The notes under the pieces: generated by a model | Seen by the model: the letters and a program-made list of their open reading frames with translations, nothing else | The model's database searches: none | What the model was told of the DNA's origin: nothing | Source of the DNA: Micromonospora pallida | GTDB lineage: Bacteria > Actinomycetota > Actinomycetes > Mycobacteriales > Micromonosporaceae | Direction: 5' to 3' | DNA length: 64,000 bases | Assembly: GCF_900090325.1 (NCBI RefSeq) | Contig: NZ_FMHW01000002.1 | Coordinates: 5,891,001 to 5,955,000, forward strand | Part shown: piece by piece, positions 34,718 to 43,569 of the stretch | Numbering within the stretch: the first letter of the stretch is position 1 | How the letters are laid out: each line of letters starts with the position of its first letter | Translations under genes and position numbers: made by a program

Positions 34718-36055
34718 TCAGCGCATGCGGCCGACGATGCCGGTGTCGTAGTCGCCGGAGACGAACTCGGCGTTCTCCAGCAGTTCGGCGAAGAAGGGCA
34801 GGTTGCACTTCGGGCCGACGACCTCGAAGCCGGCCACCGCGGCACGCGCCCGGCCGATCGCCTCGGCCCGGTCCGCACCGAAGACGATCAGCTTCGCCAT
34901 CAGCGAGTCGTAGAACGGCGTGACCGTGTTGCCGGCAACGTAGCCGGAGTCGACCCGTACGCCCTCACCGGTCGGCTCGGTCCAGATGCTGACCGTGCCC
35001 GGACCGGGCAGGAATCGCTTCGGGTCCTCGGCGTTGATCCGCAGCTCGATGGCGTGCCCGCGCGGCGTGAGCGCGTCCGGGTCGAAGGTCGGCGCGAGGC
35101 CGGCGGCGACGCGGAGCTGCTCCTCGACCAGGTCGACGCCGTAGACCAGCTCGGTGACCGGATGCTCGACCTGGAGCCGGGTGTTCATCTCCAAAAAGAA
35201 GAACTCGTTCGTAGCGGGATCCAGGAGGCACTCAACCGTGCCCGCGTTGCGGTAGCCGACCGCCTCGCCGGCCCGAACCGCTGCGGCGAGGAACCGTTCC
35301 CGCAGCTCCGGGAAGACCGCCGGGGACGGCGACTCCTCGACCAGCTTCTGGTTGCGTCGCTGTACCGAGCACTCCCGCTCGCCGAGGGCGACCACCCGAC
35401 CGTCGGCCAGGCCGAGGATCTGCACCTCCACGTGGCGGACCCGGGGGAAGTACCGCTCGATGAGCACCGAGCCGTCGCCGAACATCCGCTCGGCGAAGCC
35501 GCGCACCTTGTCGTACTCGGTGCGCAGCGCGGCCTCGTCGGCCGCCACGCCCATGCCCATGCCACCGCCGCCGGCTGCGGCCTTGACCATCACCGGGTAG
35601 CCGATCTCCGCCGCCGCGGCCACCGCCGCGTCGAGGTCGGCCGCCGGGTCGGTGGTGCCGGGCGCGACCGGCACGCCGGCCGCCGCCATCAGGTTCCGGG
35701 CGTTGATCTTGTCGCCCATCGCGGTGATCGCGTCCGCGCCGGGCCCGACCCAGATCAGCCCGTTCGCCTCGACGGTACGGGCGAAGTCGGCGTTCTCCGA
35801 CAGGAAGCCGTAGCCGGGGTGGATCGCCTGGGCACCGGTGGACTTGGCCGCGGCGATGATCGCCTCGGCGTTGCGGTAGCTCTGGGCCGGGTTGGCCGGT
35901 CCCACGCACACCGCCTCGTCCGCCTCGGTGACGAACGGGAGCCCCGCGTCGGCCTCCGAGTGGACCGCCACCGTCCGGATCCCGAGCCGCTTCGCGGTAC
36001 GGATGATCCGGCGGGCGATCTCACCGCGGTTGGCGACCAGCAGCGACTCGATCAT
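34718..36055 (-). CDS. biotin carboxylase subunit without carrier domain
   Basis: 445 residues. ATP-grasp biotin carboxylase of acetyl/propionyl/methylcrotonyl-CoA carboxylases. It has the N-domain (SLLVANRGEIARRIIRTA), GYGFLSENADFA, glycine loop KAAAGGGGMGMG, VEVQILGLADGRV, ERECSVQRRNQKLVEESPSP, LEMNTRLQVEHPVTE and the BC_C end FYDSLMAKLI...GPKCNLPFFAELL. It stops there. Actinobacterial alpha subunits with ~650 residues carry a C-terminal biotinyl domain (AMKM motif); none is present here or elsewhere in the window, so a carrier protein encoded outside would be needed. A TetR gene lies 59 nt upstream. In the leucine cluster it probably activates CO2 for methylcrotonyl-CoA carboxylation. Confidence 0.93.
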   Translation of the reverse strand: MIESLLVANRGEIARRIIRTAKRLGIRTVAVHSEADAGLPFVTEADEAVCVGPANPAQSYRNAEAIIAAAKSTGAQAIHPGYGFLSENADFARTVEANGLIWVGPGADAITAMGDKINARNLMAAAGVPVAPGTTDPAADLDAAVAAAAEIGYPVMVKAAAGGGGMGMGVAADEAALRTEYDKVRGFAERMFGDGSVLIERYFPRVRHVEVQILGLADGRVVALGERECSVQRRNQKLVEESPSPAVFPELRERFLAAAVRAGEAVGYRNAGTVECLLDPATNEFFFLEMNTRLQVEHPVTELVYGVDLVEEQLRVAAGLAPTFDPDALTPRGHAIELRINAEDPKRFLPGPGTVSIWTEPTGEGVRVDSGYVAGNTVTPFYDSLMAKLIVFGADRAEAIGRARAAVAGFEVVGPKCNLPFFAELLENAEFVSGDYDTGIVGRMR

Positions 36056-36114
36056 GTTCCCTCCAACGTCCTGGGGTGGTGGACGATGTCAGGAAACCAC
36101 GCTTCGACCGTCTT

Positions 36115-36741
36115 CTACGAGTCGGTCCGCGCGAGCAGGGCACCGAGCGTCGCACCGCGCAACAGCTCGGCCCGACGAAGCCGGTCCACCTCGCCGCCGA
36201 GGAAGGGCGTCGAGTTCATCAGACCGAACGCGGCGTGAGCGAGCACCCGGGCCTCCCCGTCGGGCAGGCCGGGGTGGAGCACGGTCAGCACGTTCACCCA
36301 TTCCTCGACGTAGAGGCGCTGCAACCGGCGGATCGTCCGCCGGGGCTCGTCCGGGAGGCGGTCCAGCTCGTTCAGGTGCAGCGCGATCACCGCCGGATGG
36401 GCCAGCGCGAAGTCGACGTGGAAGTCGATCAACGACTCCAGTACGGCACGCGGGTCGTCGGACTGCCCGGCGGCCCGTTCCCGGCCGCCCGCGAGCAGCC
36501 CCTCGCTGACCGGGATCAGGGCCGCGGCCAGCATCGCCTCCTTGTTGGCGAAGTGGTGGTAGAGAGCCGGCCCGGTCACCCCGGCCGCCGCCCCGATGTT
36601 GTCCATCGAGACGCCGTGGTAACCCCGGGCGGCGAAGAGACCAACCGCGATGTCCAGGATCTCGTCCCGGCGGGACCGTCGCCGGCCCGTGCCCGTCGTA
36701 CCGTTCGTCCCGCCCTGTGCCGCCTGTTGCTCCACCGTCAC
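36115..36741 (-). CDS. TetR family transcriptional regulator of the leucine/acyl-CoA cluster
   Basis: About 208 residues from GTG 36741; a TTG at 36765 is an alternative. HTH at about 22-70: EILDIAVGLFAARGYHGVSMDNIGAAAGVTGPALYHHFANKEAML, the classic TetR_N pattern. The C-terminal ligand domain is helical with EEWVNVLTVLHPGLP. It is upstream of and co-directional with the biotin carboxylase gene, so it probably represses the catabolic genes until an acyl-CoA ligand binds (inference, by analogy to LiuR- and FadR-type regulators). A TTGACA hexamer overlaps the TTG at 36764-36769. Confidence 0.93.
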   Translation of the reverse strand: MTVEQQAAQGGTNGTTGTGRRRSRRDEILDIAVGLFAARGYHGVSMDNIGAAAGVTGPALYHHFANKEAMLAAALIPVSEGLLAGGRERAAGQSDDPRAVLESLIDFHVDFALAHPAVIALHLNELDRLPDEPRRTIRRLQRLYVEEWVNVLTVLHPGLPDGEARVLAHAAFGLMNSTPFLGGEVDRLRRAELLRGATLGALLARTDS

Positions 36742-36790
36742 CCGGCAAGCGTAATCCGATGTCAACCGCCCCGCGCCGGGCGGCTTGTCG

Positions 36791-37693
36791 TCACGGGTTG
36801 AGGCCGCCGGGCTGGTCGCCCCGGACGACGGGAGCCCGGACCAGGTTGCCCCACTCGGTCCACGAGCCGTCGTAGTTGCGCACCTGCGGATAGCCGAGCA
36901 GGTGCCGCAGCACGAACCAGGTGTGGCTGGATCGCTCGCCGATCCGGCAGTACGCGATCACGTCGTCGTCCGCGCTCAGCCCGAGCTGGTCGGCGTAGAT
37001 CGTGCGCAGTTCCTCGGCCGAGCGGAACGTCCCGTCCTCGTTCGCCGCCGACTTCCACGGCTTGCTCACCGCGCCGGGGATGTGTCCGCCACGCAGCGCG
37101 CCCTCCTGCGGGTAGTCCGGCATGTGCAGCATCTCGCCGGTGTACTCGCCCGGGGACCGGACGTCGACCAGCGGCCGACCGGCCGCCACGTGCGCCATCA
37201 CCTGCTCGCGGAACGCCCGGACCGGCGCGTCGTTCCGGGTGGGCACCGGGTACTCGGCGCGCGGACGGGTGACCTTCTCCCTGGTCAGCTCCCGCCCCTC
37301 GGCGATCCACTTCTGCCGGCCGCCGTCGAGCAGCCGGACGTCGCGGTGGCCGAAGAGGGAGAAGACCCAGAGGGCGTACGCGGCCCACCAGTTGAAGTTG
37401 TCCCCGTAGAAGACAACCGTGTCGTCCCGGCCGATGCCCTTGGCCGCACACAGCTCGGCGAAGCTCCTGGCGTCGAGGTAGTCCCGGGTGACCTGGTCGT
37501 TCAGCTCCAGATGCCAGTCGACCTTGACCGCACCGGGGAGGTGGCCGGTGTCGTAGAGGAGCACATCCTCGTCGGACTCCACCACGACCAGGCCCTCGGC
37601 GCCGAGGTGCTCGGCGAGCCACTCGGTGGTGACGAGACGCTGCGGGTCGGCGTACGACTGGAGACGGGGGTTCGGGTCGTTCGGCACAGCCAT
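36791..37693 (-). CDS. thiosulfate/3-mercaptopyruvate sulfurtransferase (tandem rhodanese)
   Basis: 300 residues with two rhodanese domains (about 15-140 and 160-290). Only the second carries the active Cys, C249 in [11 protein letters not shown]; the first has [15 protein letters not shown], without Cys. CRIGERS is the loop of actinobacterial CysA/SseA-type thiosulfate sulfurtransferases. It moves sulfane sulfur to thiophilic acceptors. Start ATG 37693 ([15 protein letters not shown]). Followed on the same strand upstream by an amidohydrolase-like gene and a GDSL hydrolase gene. Confidence 0.93.
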   Translation of the reverse strand: MAVPNDPNPRLQSYADPQRLVTTEWLAEHLGAEGLVVVESDEDVLLYDTGHLPGAVKVDWHLELNDQVTRDYLDARSFAELCAAKGIGRDDTVVFYGDNFNWWAAYALWVFSLFGHRDVRLLDGGRQKWIAEGRELTREKVTRPRAEYPVPTRNDAPVRAFREQVMAHVAAGRPLVDVRSPGEYTGEMLHMPDYPQEGALRGGHIPGAVSKPWKSAANEDGTFRSAEELRTIYADQLGLSADDDVIAYCRIGERSSHTWFVLRHLLGYPQVRNYDGSWTEWGNLVRAPVVRGDQPGGLNP

Positions 37694-37767
37694 GAGCCCC
37701 AAAATACGCCCGATCCGGGCATCTGGCGCGGGAACGCACCCGCGCACGCGCCAGTTCGGGCGCGACC

Positions 37768-37845
37768 GGATCCACGCGTACGGTGCGCCAGGTTCAAGGC
37801 GCGCCGGGGATCCGCGCGTACGGGCACCAGGCTCAGGCGCGCCGG
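37768..37845. repeat. imperfect ~39-bp tandem duplication
   Basis: Copy 1 at 37768-37807 and copy 2 at 37808-37845 both read GGATCC-x-CGCGTACGG...CCAGG-x-TCA-GGCGCGCCGG, with a handful of substitutions and two single-base gaps. The second copy runs into the 3' end of the amidohydrolase-like gene (stop at 37833-37835). Confidence 0.8.
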
Positions 37846-38282
37846 TGCACCAGCCGCCCGGCGACCACGGTGGCGACGCACCGGCCGTCGTCGGCCAGGA
37901 CGGCCAGGTCGGCCCGGCCGCCCGGGGCCAGCGTCACCGGTCCGGGGGCGGTCAGCACGGCCACCTCGCTCCGGTCCAGCACGGCTCGCAGACCGGGCTC
38001 GTCGAGGTGGGTGGCGAGCACGGCGGTCGCCCCGAGCTGAAACAGCGCGTGCACCCGCTCGCGGGGCGTCGGAGCCGGTGGGAGCGGCCCGTCGTGCACC
38101 CGCCCCGGACCGAGCGTGCCGGCCCACCGCCGTACCCGCGCCCCCGGGTACGCCCCGAGTAGGTCGTCGAGCGGCCCGACGGCGGCGATCCGGTCCCCGG
38201 TCACCACCACGGCCCACCCCGCCGCCGGTTCGCCGTCGGGTTCGTGGCGCAGCAGGGTAGCCGCGTGGACGGTGGTCGCCAT
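37833..38282 (-). CDS. amidohydrolase-like protein without the catalytic barrel
   Basis: 149 residues starting [19 protein letters not shown] at 38282, 4 nt after the GDSL gene stop. It has the N-terminal beta-sandwich strands of an amidohydrolase ([20 protein letters not shown]) and the C-terminal return strand ([30 protein letters not shown]). Between them are ~60 residues instead of the ~300-residue metal-binding barrel, and there is no HxH. This matches the HUTI-composite/'imidazolonepropionase-like' small family known in streptomycetes; it is probably not an enzyme in the usual sense. Such proteins may bind or stabilise partners (inference). Confidence 0.8.
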   Translation of the reverse strand: MATTVHAATLLRHEPDGEPAAGWAVVVTGDRIAAVGPLDDLLGAYPGARVRRWAGTLGPGRVHDGPLPPAPTPRERVHALFQLGATAVLATHLDEPGLRAVLDRSEVAVLTAPGPVTLAPGGRADLAVLADDGRCVATVVAGRLVHRRA

Positions 38283-38286
38283 GGCC

Positions 38287-39054
38287 TCAGTCCGAGATCG
38301 GGCCGAGCTGCGGCCGCTTCGCGGTGACGAGGTCACCCGAGGACCGGCCGGTCAACCGCCGCTTGATCCACGGCGCCAGGTGCCGGCCAGCCCAGCGCAG
38401 GTCGGCCGCGCGGGCGGCCAGCCACGGCGTCGGCTCCGGGTGGGGCGGGACGAGCAGCCACTCCTCGTCGCAGCCGACCCCGAGCGCGGTCAGCACCTGC
38501 CCGGCCACCCGCCGGTGCCCGGCCTCCGACAGGTGCAACCGGTCGGTGCTCCACAGCATCGGGTTGAGGTAGGTGTCGTCGGCGTACAGGTCGACCAGGA
38601 TCGCCCCGTGCCGTTCGGCGGTCTCGCCGACCGCCCGGTTGAGCAGCTGCGCCCGGGGCGCGACCATGCGCTGGCCGGGCAGTCGGGCCATCACGTCGGC
38701 GAACCGGAACAGCAGCACGTCCGCCCCGTCGCCCCGCAACTGCCGGACCGTGTCGTCGAAGCGGCCGACCAGCGCCTCCGGATCGAAGTTGCGACGCAGC
38801 ACGTCGTTGCCGCCGGCCGCGAAGCTGATCAGGTCGGGGCGCATCGCCAGCGCGGCGGGCACCTGGTCGGCCACCACCTGCGGGAAGAGCCTGCCCCGGA
38901 CGGCGAGGTTGGCGTACCGGAAGTCGGGGCCGGCCTCGACGGCGAGCCGGGTGGCCACCAGGTCCGCCCAACCCCGGTAGGTGCCGTCCGGGTACGCGTC
39001 GTCCATGCCCTCGGTGAAGCTGTCGCCCACCGCCACGAAGCTGCGCCAGCGCAC
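38287..39054 (-). CDS. SGNH/GDSL-family hydrolase
   Basis: 255 residues from GTG 39054, GGAGG 6 nt upstream. Serine esterase/lipase fold: block I nucleophile FVAVGDSFTEG (Ser in GDS), block II Gly (LAVRG), block III oxyanion Asn in SFAAGGNDVL, block V catalytic Asp/His in DRLHLSEAGHRRVA. No signal peptide, so probably cytosolic. It is the first gene of a short - strand group with the amidohydrolase-like and rhodanese genes. Substrate unknown. Confidence 0.93.
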   Translation of the reverse strand: MRWRSFVAVGDSFTEGMDDAYPDGTYRGWADLVATRLAVEAGPDFRYANLAVRGRLFPQVVADQVPAALAMRPDLISFAAGGNDVLRRNFDPEALVGRFDDTVRQLRGDGADVLLFRFADVMARLPGQRMVAPRAQLLNRAVGETAERHGAILVDLYADDTYLNPMLWSTDRLHLSEAGHRRVAGQVLTALGVGCDEEWLLVPPHPEPTPWLAARAADLRWAGRHLAPWIKRRLTGRSSGDLVTAKRPQLGPISD

Positions 39055-39204
39055 GTCGTTCCTCCGAACATCCGGCGTATGTGCCCGGCCAGTCTCGCAC
39101 CAGCCGTCTGCGCCCCGGGCCCTGCCTACTGACGAAGTGCGCAACGCCATCAGCGAAGCCCCGACGAACTACGCTTCCAGGCTGCAAGCAGAAGCAGTCT
39201 TTCG

Positions 39205-39233
39205 TAGGTTTTTGACGATATGGAGGCTATGAT
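39205..39233 (+). promoter_or_regulatory. candidate promoter of the RloA/RloB module
   Basis: TATGAT (39228-39233) fits a -10 box well. TAGGTT at 39205-39210 lies 17 nt upstream but is a weak -35 match. Transcription from ~39240 would leave a ~17-nt leader containing GGGAGA before the ATG at 39257. Confidence 0.4.
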
Positions 39234-39256
39234 GCGGCAGGTATGACGGGAGAACC

Positions 39257-40546
39257 ATGCTGATCCGCTTCGAGGCTGCGAACTTCCGCTCGATCCTCGC
39301 CCCGGTCGAGTTGTCGATGGTCGCAATCGACAAGGACCGGACAGAGGCCCGTCCCGTCCCCAACATCAACGAGAGCCTGCTGCCGGTCGCCGCGGTCTTC
39401 GGCCCCAACGCCTCCGGCAAGTCCAACGTCATCGCAGCCATGACCTGGCTGCGGAACGCTGTCTGGGAGTCGCTCCGCTTCTGGGACGATGCCATTCCCG
39501 TCGAGCCCTTCGCCTTCTCGGAGGGCCGTGGGCACGCTGCGGAGTTCACACTCGAGGCGGTCATCGGCGGGGTTCGCTTCGAGTACGTCGTCGAGGTCGA
39601 CCGGGACGCGGTGCGTTACGAGGCGCTCTTCCACTACCCCGAGAAGAAGCGCCGACGGGTGTTCGAACGAGAAGCGACGAACCTGACGCTTCAGCGTGGG
39701 CTCGGCAGTCTGTCCGGCACTCGCGAGTTGTTGACCGACCGTTCCCTGGTGCTCTCCATCGCACGCAGGTTCGGCGAGCCGCTCGTGTCGGACTTCGCTC
39801 GCTACGTCCTGTCGATTCAGACGTTCGGGCAGCGGGTCAACCACCGTTTCCTGGGTGCGGCGGCAGCCGGTGCGTCGACTCGTCGTTGGTTCGAGGAACC
39901 CAAGCGAATGGAGCAACCCGTCCTGCCGGGGTTCAGCGACCCACACGACGAGTTCGTCGCCGATCGCGCCCAGGCCCTGGCTCTCCTACGGATGGCCGAC
40001 CTCGGCATCGACGACGTAGTGATCGACGAACCGGAGACGGCCTTCTCTGGCGTCGAGGAAACCGGGCGCAGCCGGAGACAGCGGAGAATTCGTCTCGTAC
40101 ACAGCACCACCACCGAGAAGATCCCATTCGACTTCTCCGCCGAGTCCGAAGGAACCCGCACCTGGTTCCACCTCATCGGGCCCATCCTGAGTGCGTTGAA
40201 GTCCGGGTCTCTCCTCCTGTTCGACGAGTTGGACGCCAGCCTCCACCCCACGCTGTCGGCACAGGTGATCAGCCTGTTCGGTGACCCGGTGACGAATCCG
40301 TCCGGGGCGCAACTGGTCTTCACCTCACACGACACGAGCCTGCTCAACCACCTGAACAGGGACGAGGTGTGGCTCACCGAGAAGGGTGCGGACGGTTCGA
40401 CGCGCCTCGGCGCGCTCGCCGAGTTCGCCGGCGAGCGCGTGCGCCGGTCGCAGAACCTGGAGAAGGCGTACCTTCACGGAAGGTTCGGTGCTCTTCCCGA
40501 TGTCGACAGGACCGAGGTCCTCCGCGCACTCGGCCTGATCGGCTGA
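39257..40546 (+). CDS. AAA15/COG1106-type ATPase, RloA-like (defence-associated)
   Basis: 429-residue SMC/ABC-like ATPase that begins MLIRFEAANFRSIL, the typical N-terminus of OLD/RloA/AbiLi ATPases. P-loop GPNASGKS at 49-56, a signature-type SEGTRTWF at 297-304, Walker B LLLFDELDASLHP at 319-331 and an H-loop-like FTSHDTSLL at 355-363. Such ATPases act as sensors/regulators of a partner effector in RloA-RloB, AbiL and PARIS-type antiphage systems. The next gene, 4 nt downstream, encodes an RloB protein, so this pair forms an operon. It is visibly less GC-rich (many TTC, AAG, AAC) than its neighbours, consistent with transfer. Start has GGGAG 6 nt upstream. Confidence 0.9.
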   Translation: MLIRFEAANFRSILAPVELSMVAIDKDRTEARPVPNINESLLPVAAVFGPNASGKSNVIAAMTWLRNAVWESLRFWDDAIPVEPFAFSEGRGHAAEFTLEAVIGGVRFEYVVEVDRDAVRYEALFHYPEKKRRRVFEREATNLTLQRGLGSLSGTRELLTDRSLVLSIARRFGEPLVSDFARYVLSIQTFGQRVNHRFLGAAAAGASTRRWFEEPKRMEQPVLPGFSDPHDEFVADRAQALALLRMADLGIDDVVIDEPETAFSGVEETGRSRRQRRIRLVHSTTTEKIPFDFSAESEGTRTWFHLIGPILSALKSGSLLLFDELDASLHPTLSAQVISLFGDPVTNPSGAQLVFTSHDTSLLNHLNRDEVWLTEKGADGSTRLGALAEFAGERVRRSQNLEKAYLHGRFGALPDVDRTEVLRALGLIG

Positions 40547-40550
40547 GCGG

Positions 40551-41174
40551 GTGTCGACAAGAAGAACCCGGGCCAAGGACCTGCGACGGCCGGTTGCCCG
40601 ACGGCCCGAGCGCAGGACGATCGTCGTCTTCTGCGAAGGTGAGGCCTCGGAGCCCGATTACCTCAACGCGCTCAAGCGGCTGCCAGAGGTACGCGACAAC
40701 ACCGCCATCAGCATCGAGGTCGACCCGAGACAGGGGGCGCCGATCACGCTCGTCCAGCGAGCCATGGCTCGTGCCGAAGACGACGAGGTGGACGAGTGCT
40801 GGTGCGTCTTCGACGTCGAATGGCCGCAGAACCACCCACGGCTCGCAGAGGCGGTCCAGCTCGCCACCCGGCACGGAATCCGACTCGCGATATCGAATCC
40901 CTGCTTCGAGCTGTGGCTGATCCTCCACTTCACCGACCAGACGGCCTTCCTGACCACGACCGAGGCGGAACGGCGGAGCCGGAAGCTCGACGGCCGGCCT
41001 GGCAAACGGATTGACGGACCACGCTACGCGGAACTGAGGAAAGTGGCCGCGCGTCGAGCTGCGACTCTCGATCGACGCCATGCTGCGAATCAGACCCGTT
41101 TCCCCGCCGACAATCCTTCGTCGACCATGTACGAACTGCTCATGGCAATCGAGCCCGATCTCGGCAGCCGCTGA
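40551..41174 (+). CDS. RloB-like protein (TOPRIM-type effector candidate)
   Basis: 207 residues from GTG 40551, 4 nt after the ATPase stop. RloB family features: an acidic first motif FCEGEASEPDYL (E29), then DEVDECWCVFDVEW (a D-x-D-like metal segment), NPCFELWLILHF, and a helical C-terminus. TOPRIM-like folds coordinate Mg2+ through Glu and Asp and often cut nucleic acid; AbiLii and AriB-type effectors belong to the same broad group. Likely role: toxic nuclease released or switched on when the ATPase senses infection (inference). Composition matches the ATPase gene, unlike proS downstream. Confidence 0.88.
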   Translation: MSTRRTRAKDLRRPVARRPERRTIVVFCEGEASEPDYLNALKRLPEVRDNTAISIEVDPRQGAPITLVQRAMARAEDDEVDECWCVFDVEWPQNHPRLAEAVQLATRHGIRLAISNPCFELWLILHFTDQTAFLTTTEAERRSRKLDGRPGKRIDGPRYAELRKVAARRAATLDRRHAANQTRFPADNPSSTMYELLMAIEPDLGSR

Positions 41175-41241
41175 CGCCCGGACCACCAGGCATCCCGGCA
41201 AATAGATCGTGGGCCCTCTGCCGAAGCCCTACGCTGCGCCC

Positions 41242-43008
41242 ATGATGTTGCGGATGTCGACGCTGCTGCTGCGGACCCTGCGGGAGGACCCGGCGGAGGC
41301 GGAGGTGCCGAGCCACCGGCTCCTGCTGCGCGCCGGGTACGTCCGCCGGGCCGCCCCGGGCGGCTACACCTGGCTGCCGCTGGGCAAGCTCGTGCTGGAT
41401 CGGGTCACCGAGGTCGTCCGGGCCGAGATGACCGCGATCGGCGGTCAGGAGGTGCACTTCCCGGCGCTGCTGCCGGCCGAGCCGTACCGGGTCAGCGGAC
41501 GGTGGACGGAGTACGGCGACGACATCTTCACCCTCGCCGACAGGCGCGGGGCGGAGCACCTGCTCGGGCCGACCCACGAGGAGTTGGCCGCGCTGCTGGT
41601 GAAGGACCTGTTCACCTCGTACCGGGACTTTCCGGTGACGTTGTTCCAGGTACAGACCAAGTTCCGCGACGAGGCCCGACCCCGGGCCGGTCTGCTGCGG
41701 GGACGCGAGTTCCTGATGAAGGACGCCTACTCGTTCGACCTGGACGAGGCCGGGCTGGCCGAGGCGTACGCCCGGCACCGGGCGGCGTACCAACGGATCT
41801 TCGACCGGCTGGGGCTGGAATACACCGTGGTCACCGCGATGTCCGGGGCGATGGGCGGCTCCGCCTCGGAGGAGTTCCTCGCCGCCACGCCGGTCGGCGA
41901 GGACAGCTACGTCGCCTGCAACGCCTGCGACTACGCGGCGAACACCGAGGCGGTCACCACGCCCGCGCCGCCGGCCACCGACCCGGACGCACACCCGGCC
42001 GCCACCGTGCACGACACTCCGGACACCCCCACCATCGCCACGTTGGTCGAGCTGGCCAACGCCCGTCGCCTCGGCGGACGGGACGGCTGGACCGCGGCCG
42101 ACACGCTGAAGAACGTCGTGCTCGCCGTACGCCGGCCGGGGGTGGAGGAGGCCGAGCTGCTGGTGATCGGGGTGCCCGGCGACCGGGAGGTGGACCTGAA
42201 GCGGGTCGGCGCGGCGCTGCACCCGGCGACGGTCACCGTCTTCGACGACTTCGCCGACCGGCCGGAGCTGGTCCGGGGCTACCTCGGCCCGCAGATCATG
42301 GCGAAGCTCGGCATCCGCTATCTGGTCGACCCCCGGGTGGTGCCCGGCACGGCCTGGCTGACCGGGGCCAACGAACCGGGCCGGCACGCGGTCGACGTCG
42401 TCTGTGGCCGGGACTTCATCCCGGACGGCACCATCGAGGCAGCCGAGGTCCGCGCCGGTGACCCCTGCCCGGCCTGCCCCGGCGGTGAGCTGACCATGCG
42501 TCGCGGCATCGAGATCGGGCACGTCTTCCAACTCGGCCGCCGCTTCACCGACGCCTTCACGGTGGACGTGCTCGGTCCGGCCGGCAAGCCGGTTCGGCCG
42601 CTGATGGGCTGCTACGGCATCGGCATCTCCCGGCTGGTCGCCACGATCGCCGAACAGCACCACGACGACCGGGGACTGTGCTGGCCGGCGGCGGTCGCGC
42701 CGTGCGACGTACACCTGGTCGCGGCGGGGAAGGGGCCGCAGCTCGAGGCGGTGCTCGACCTCGGCGGACGGCTCTCCGCCGCCGGCCTACGGGTGCTGGT
42801 CGACGACCGTACGCACGTCTCGGCCGGGGTGAAGTTCACCGATGCCGAGCTGGTGGGCATCCCGCGCACCGTCGTGGTCGGCCGCCGTCTCGCCGACGGG
42901 TACGTGGAGCTGCGCGACCGGGTCCGGGGCGACCGTACGGAGTTGCCGCTGGTCGAGCTGACCAGCGCGCTGACCGGCCTCTCCCCGGTGCCGTCCGACC
43001 TGGTGTAG
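41242..43008 (+). CDS. proS: prolyl-tRNA synthetase
   Basis: Class II aminoacyl-tRNA synthetase, 588 residues, bacterial type. N-terminal catalytic motifs: [20 protein letters not shown] start, motif 1 region [15 protein letters not shown], motif 2 [26 protein letters not shown], an editing/YbaK-like insertion (about 225-385), motif 3 [12 protein letters not shown], and an anticodon-binding C-domain. It charges tRNA-Pro in the cytosol. The ATG at 41242 or the next codon is the start. Placed directly after the defence module. Confidence 0.97.
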   Translation: MMLRMSTLLLRTLREDPAEAEVPSHRLLLRAGYVRRAAPGGYTWLPLGKLVLDRVTEVVRAEMTAIGGQEVHFPALLPAEPYRVSGRWTEYGDDIFTLADRRGAEHLLGPTHEELAALLVKDLFTSYRDFPVTLFQVQTKFRDEARPRAGLLRGREFLMKDAYSFDLDEAGLAEAYARHRAAYQRIFDRLGLEYTVVTAMSGAMGGSASEEFLAATPVGEDSYVACNACDYAANTEAVTTPAPPATDPDAHPAATVHDTPDTPTIATLVELANARRLGGRDGWTAADTLKNVVLAVRRPGVEEAELLVIGVPGDREVDLKRVGAALHPATVTVFDDFADRPELVRGYLGPQIMAKLGIRYLVDPRVVPGTAWLTGANEPGRHAVDVVCGRDFIPDGTIEAAEVRAGDPCPACPGGELTMRRGIEIGHVFQLGRRFTDAFTVDVLGPAGKPVRPLMGCYGIGISRLVATIAEQHHDDRGLCWPAAVAPCDVHLVAAGKGPQLEAVLDLGGRLSAAGLRVLVDDRTHVSAGVKFTDAELVGIPRTVVVGRRLADGYVELRDRVRGDRTELPLVELTSALTGLSPVPSDLV

Positions 43009-43067
43009 CGCTGCCGCCGCTGGGTACCGCTTGTGACAACTGCTGTGTCGATTCGCGGAGGCTCTCG

Positions 43068-43493
43068 ATGTCCGGTTACCGGGTCAGTGACGTGATGACC
43101 CGACAGGTGGTCTACCTGTCGACGGAGACGCCCCTGGACGAAGCGGCCAGGGTGATGAAGGAGGCGGACATCGGCGACGTCGTGGTCACCGAGGGCGCCA
43201 CCCTGGCCGGCATGCTCACCGACCGGGACATCGTGGTCCGGGCGGTGGCCGAGCGCAGCGACCCGGCGACCACCACGATCGGCCAGATCATCACCCGTGA
43301 GGTGGTGATGATCGAGCAGCACTGTTCGGCGGCCGAGGCGGCGGCCCTGATGCGCGAGCGCGGCATCCGGCGGATCCTGGTCTGCGACGCCGACCGGAAG
43401 CTGGTCGGGATCGTCTCCCTCGGCGACCTGGCGCGGCAGCTCGACCCGAACTCGGCGCTCGGCGACATCAGCGAGCAGGCGCCGGCTGTCTGA
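43068..43493 (+). CDS. CBS domain pair protein
   Basis: 141 residues made of two CBS motifs (VSDVMTRQVVYLSTETPLDEAARVM...GMLTDRDIV and REVVMIEQHCSAAEAAALMRERGIRRILV...GIVSLGDLA). Small stand-alone CBS pairs bind adenosine nucleotides as sensors. ATG 43068 has GGAGG-like sequence (GCGGAGG) upstream. A second protein of the same kind is encoded at 50943-51362. A long palindrome follows the stop. Confidence 0.92.
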   Translation: MSGYRVSDVMTRQVVYLSTETPLDEAARVMKEADIGDVVVTEGATLAGMLTDRDIVVRAVAERSDPATTTIGQIITREVVMIEQHCSAAEAAALMRERGIRRILVCDADRKLVGIVSLGDLARQLDPNSALGDISEQAPAV

Positions 43494-43494
43494 G

Positions 43495-43552
43495 GTGGTT
43501 GCAGGCGACCCCTCCTACCGTTTTCCGCCGAGGAGGGGTCCCCTGCAACCAC
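43495..43552. repeat. 58-nt near-perfect palindrome (20-bp arms)
   Basis: GTGGTTGCAGG (43495-43505) pairs with CCTGCAACCAC (43542-43552), and ACCCCTCCT (43508-43516) with AGGAGGGGT (43531-43539), separated by a CG/CC internal loop; the hairpin loop is 14 nt. It lies 2 nt after the CBS stop and 17 nt before the SufE start. It can act as a terminator. I recall similar palindromes in other Micromonospora intergenic regions, which would make it a dispersed element. Confidence 0.9.
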
Positions 43553-43569
43553 GCCGGTAGCCTGACGGG

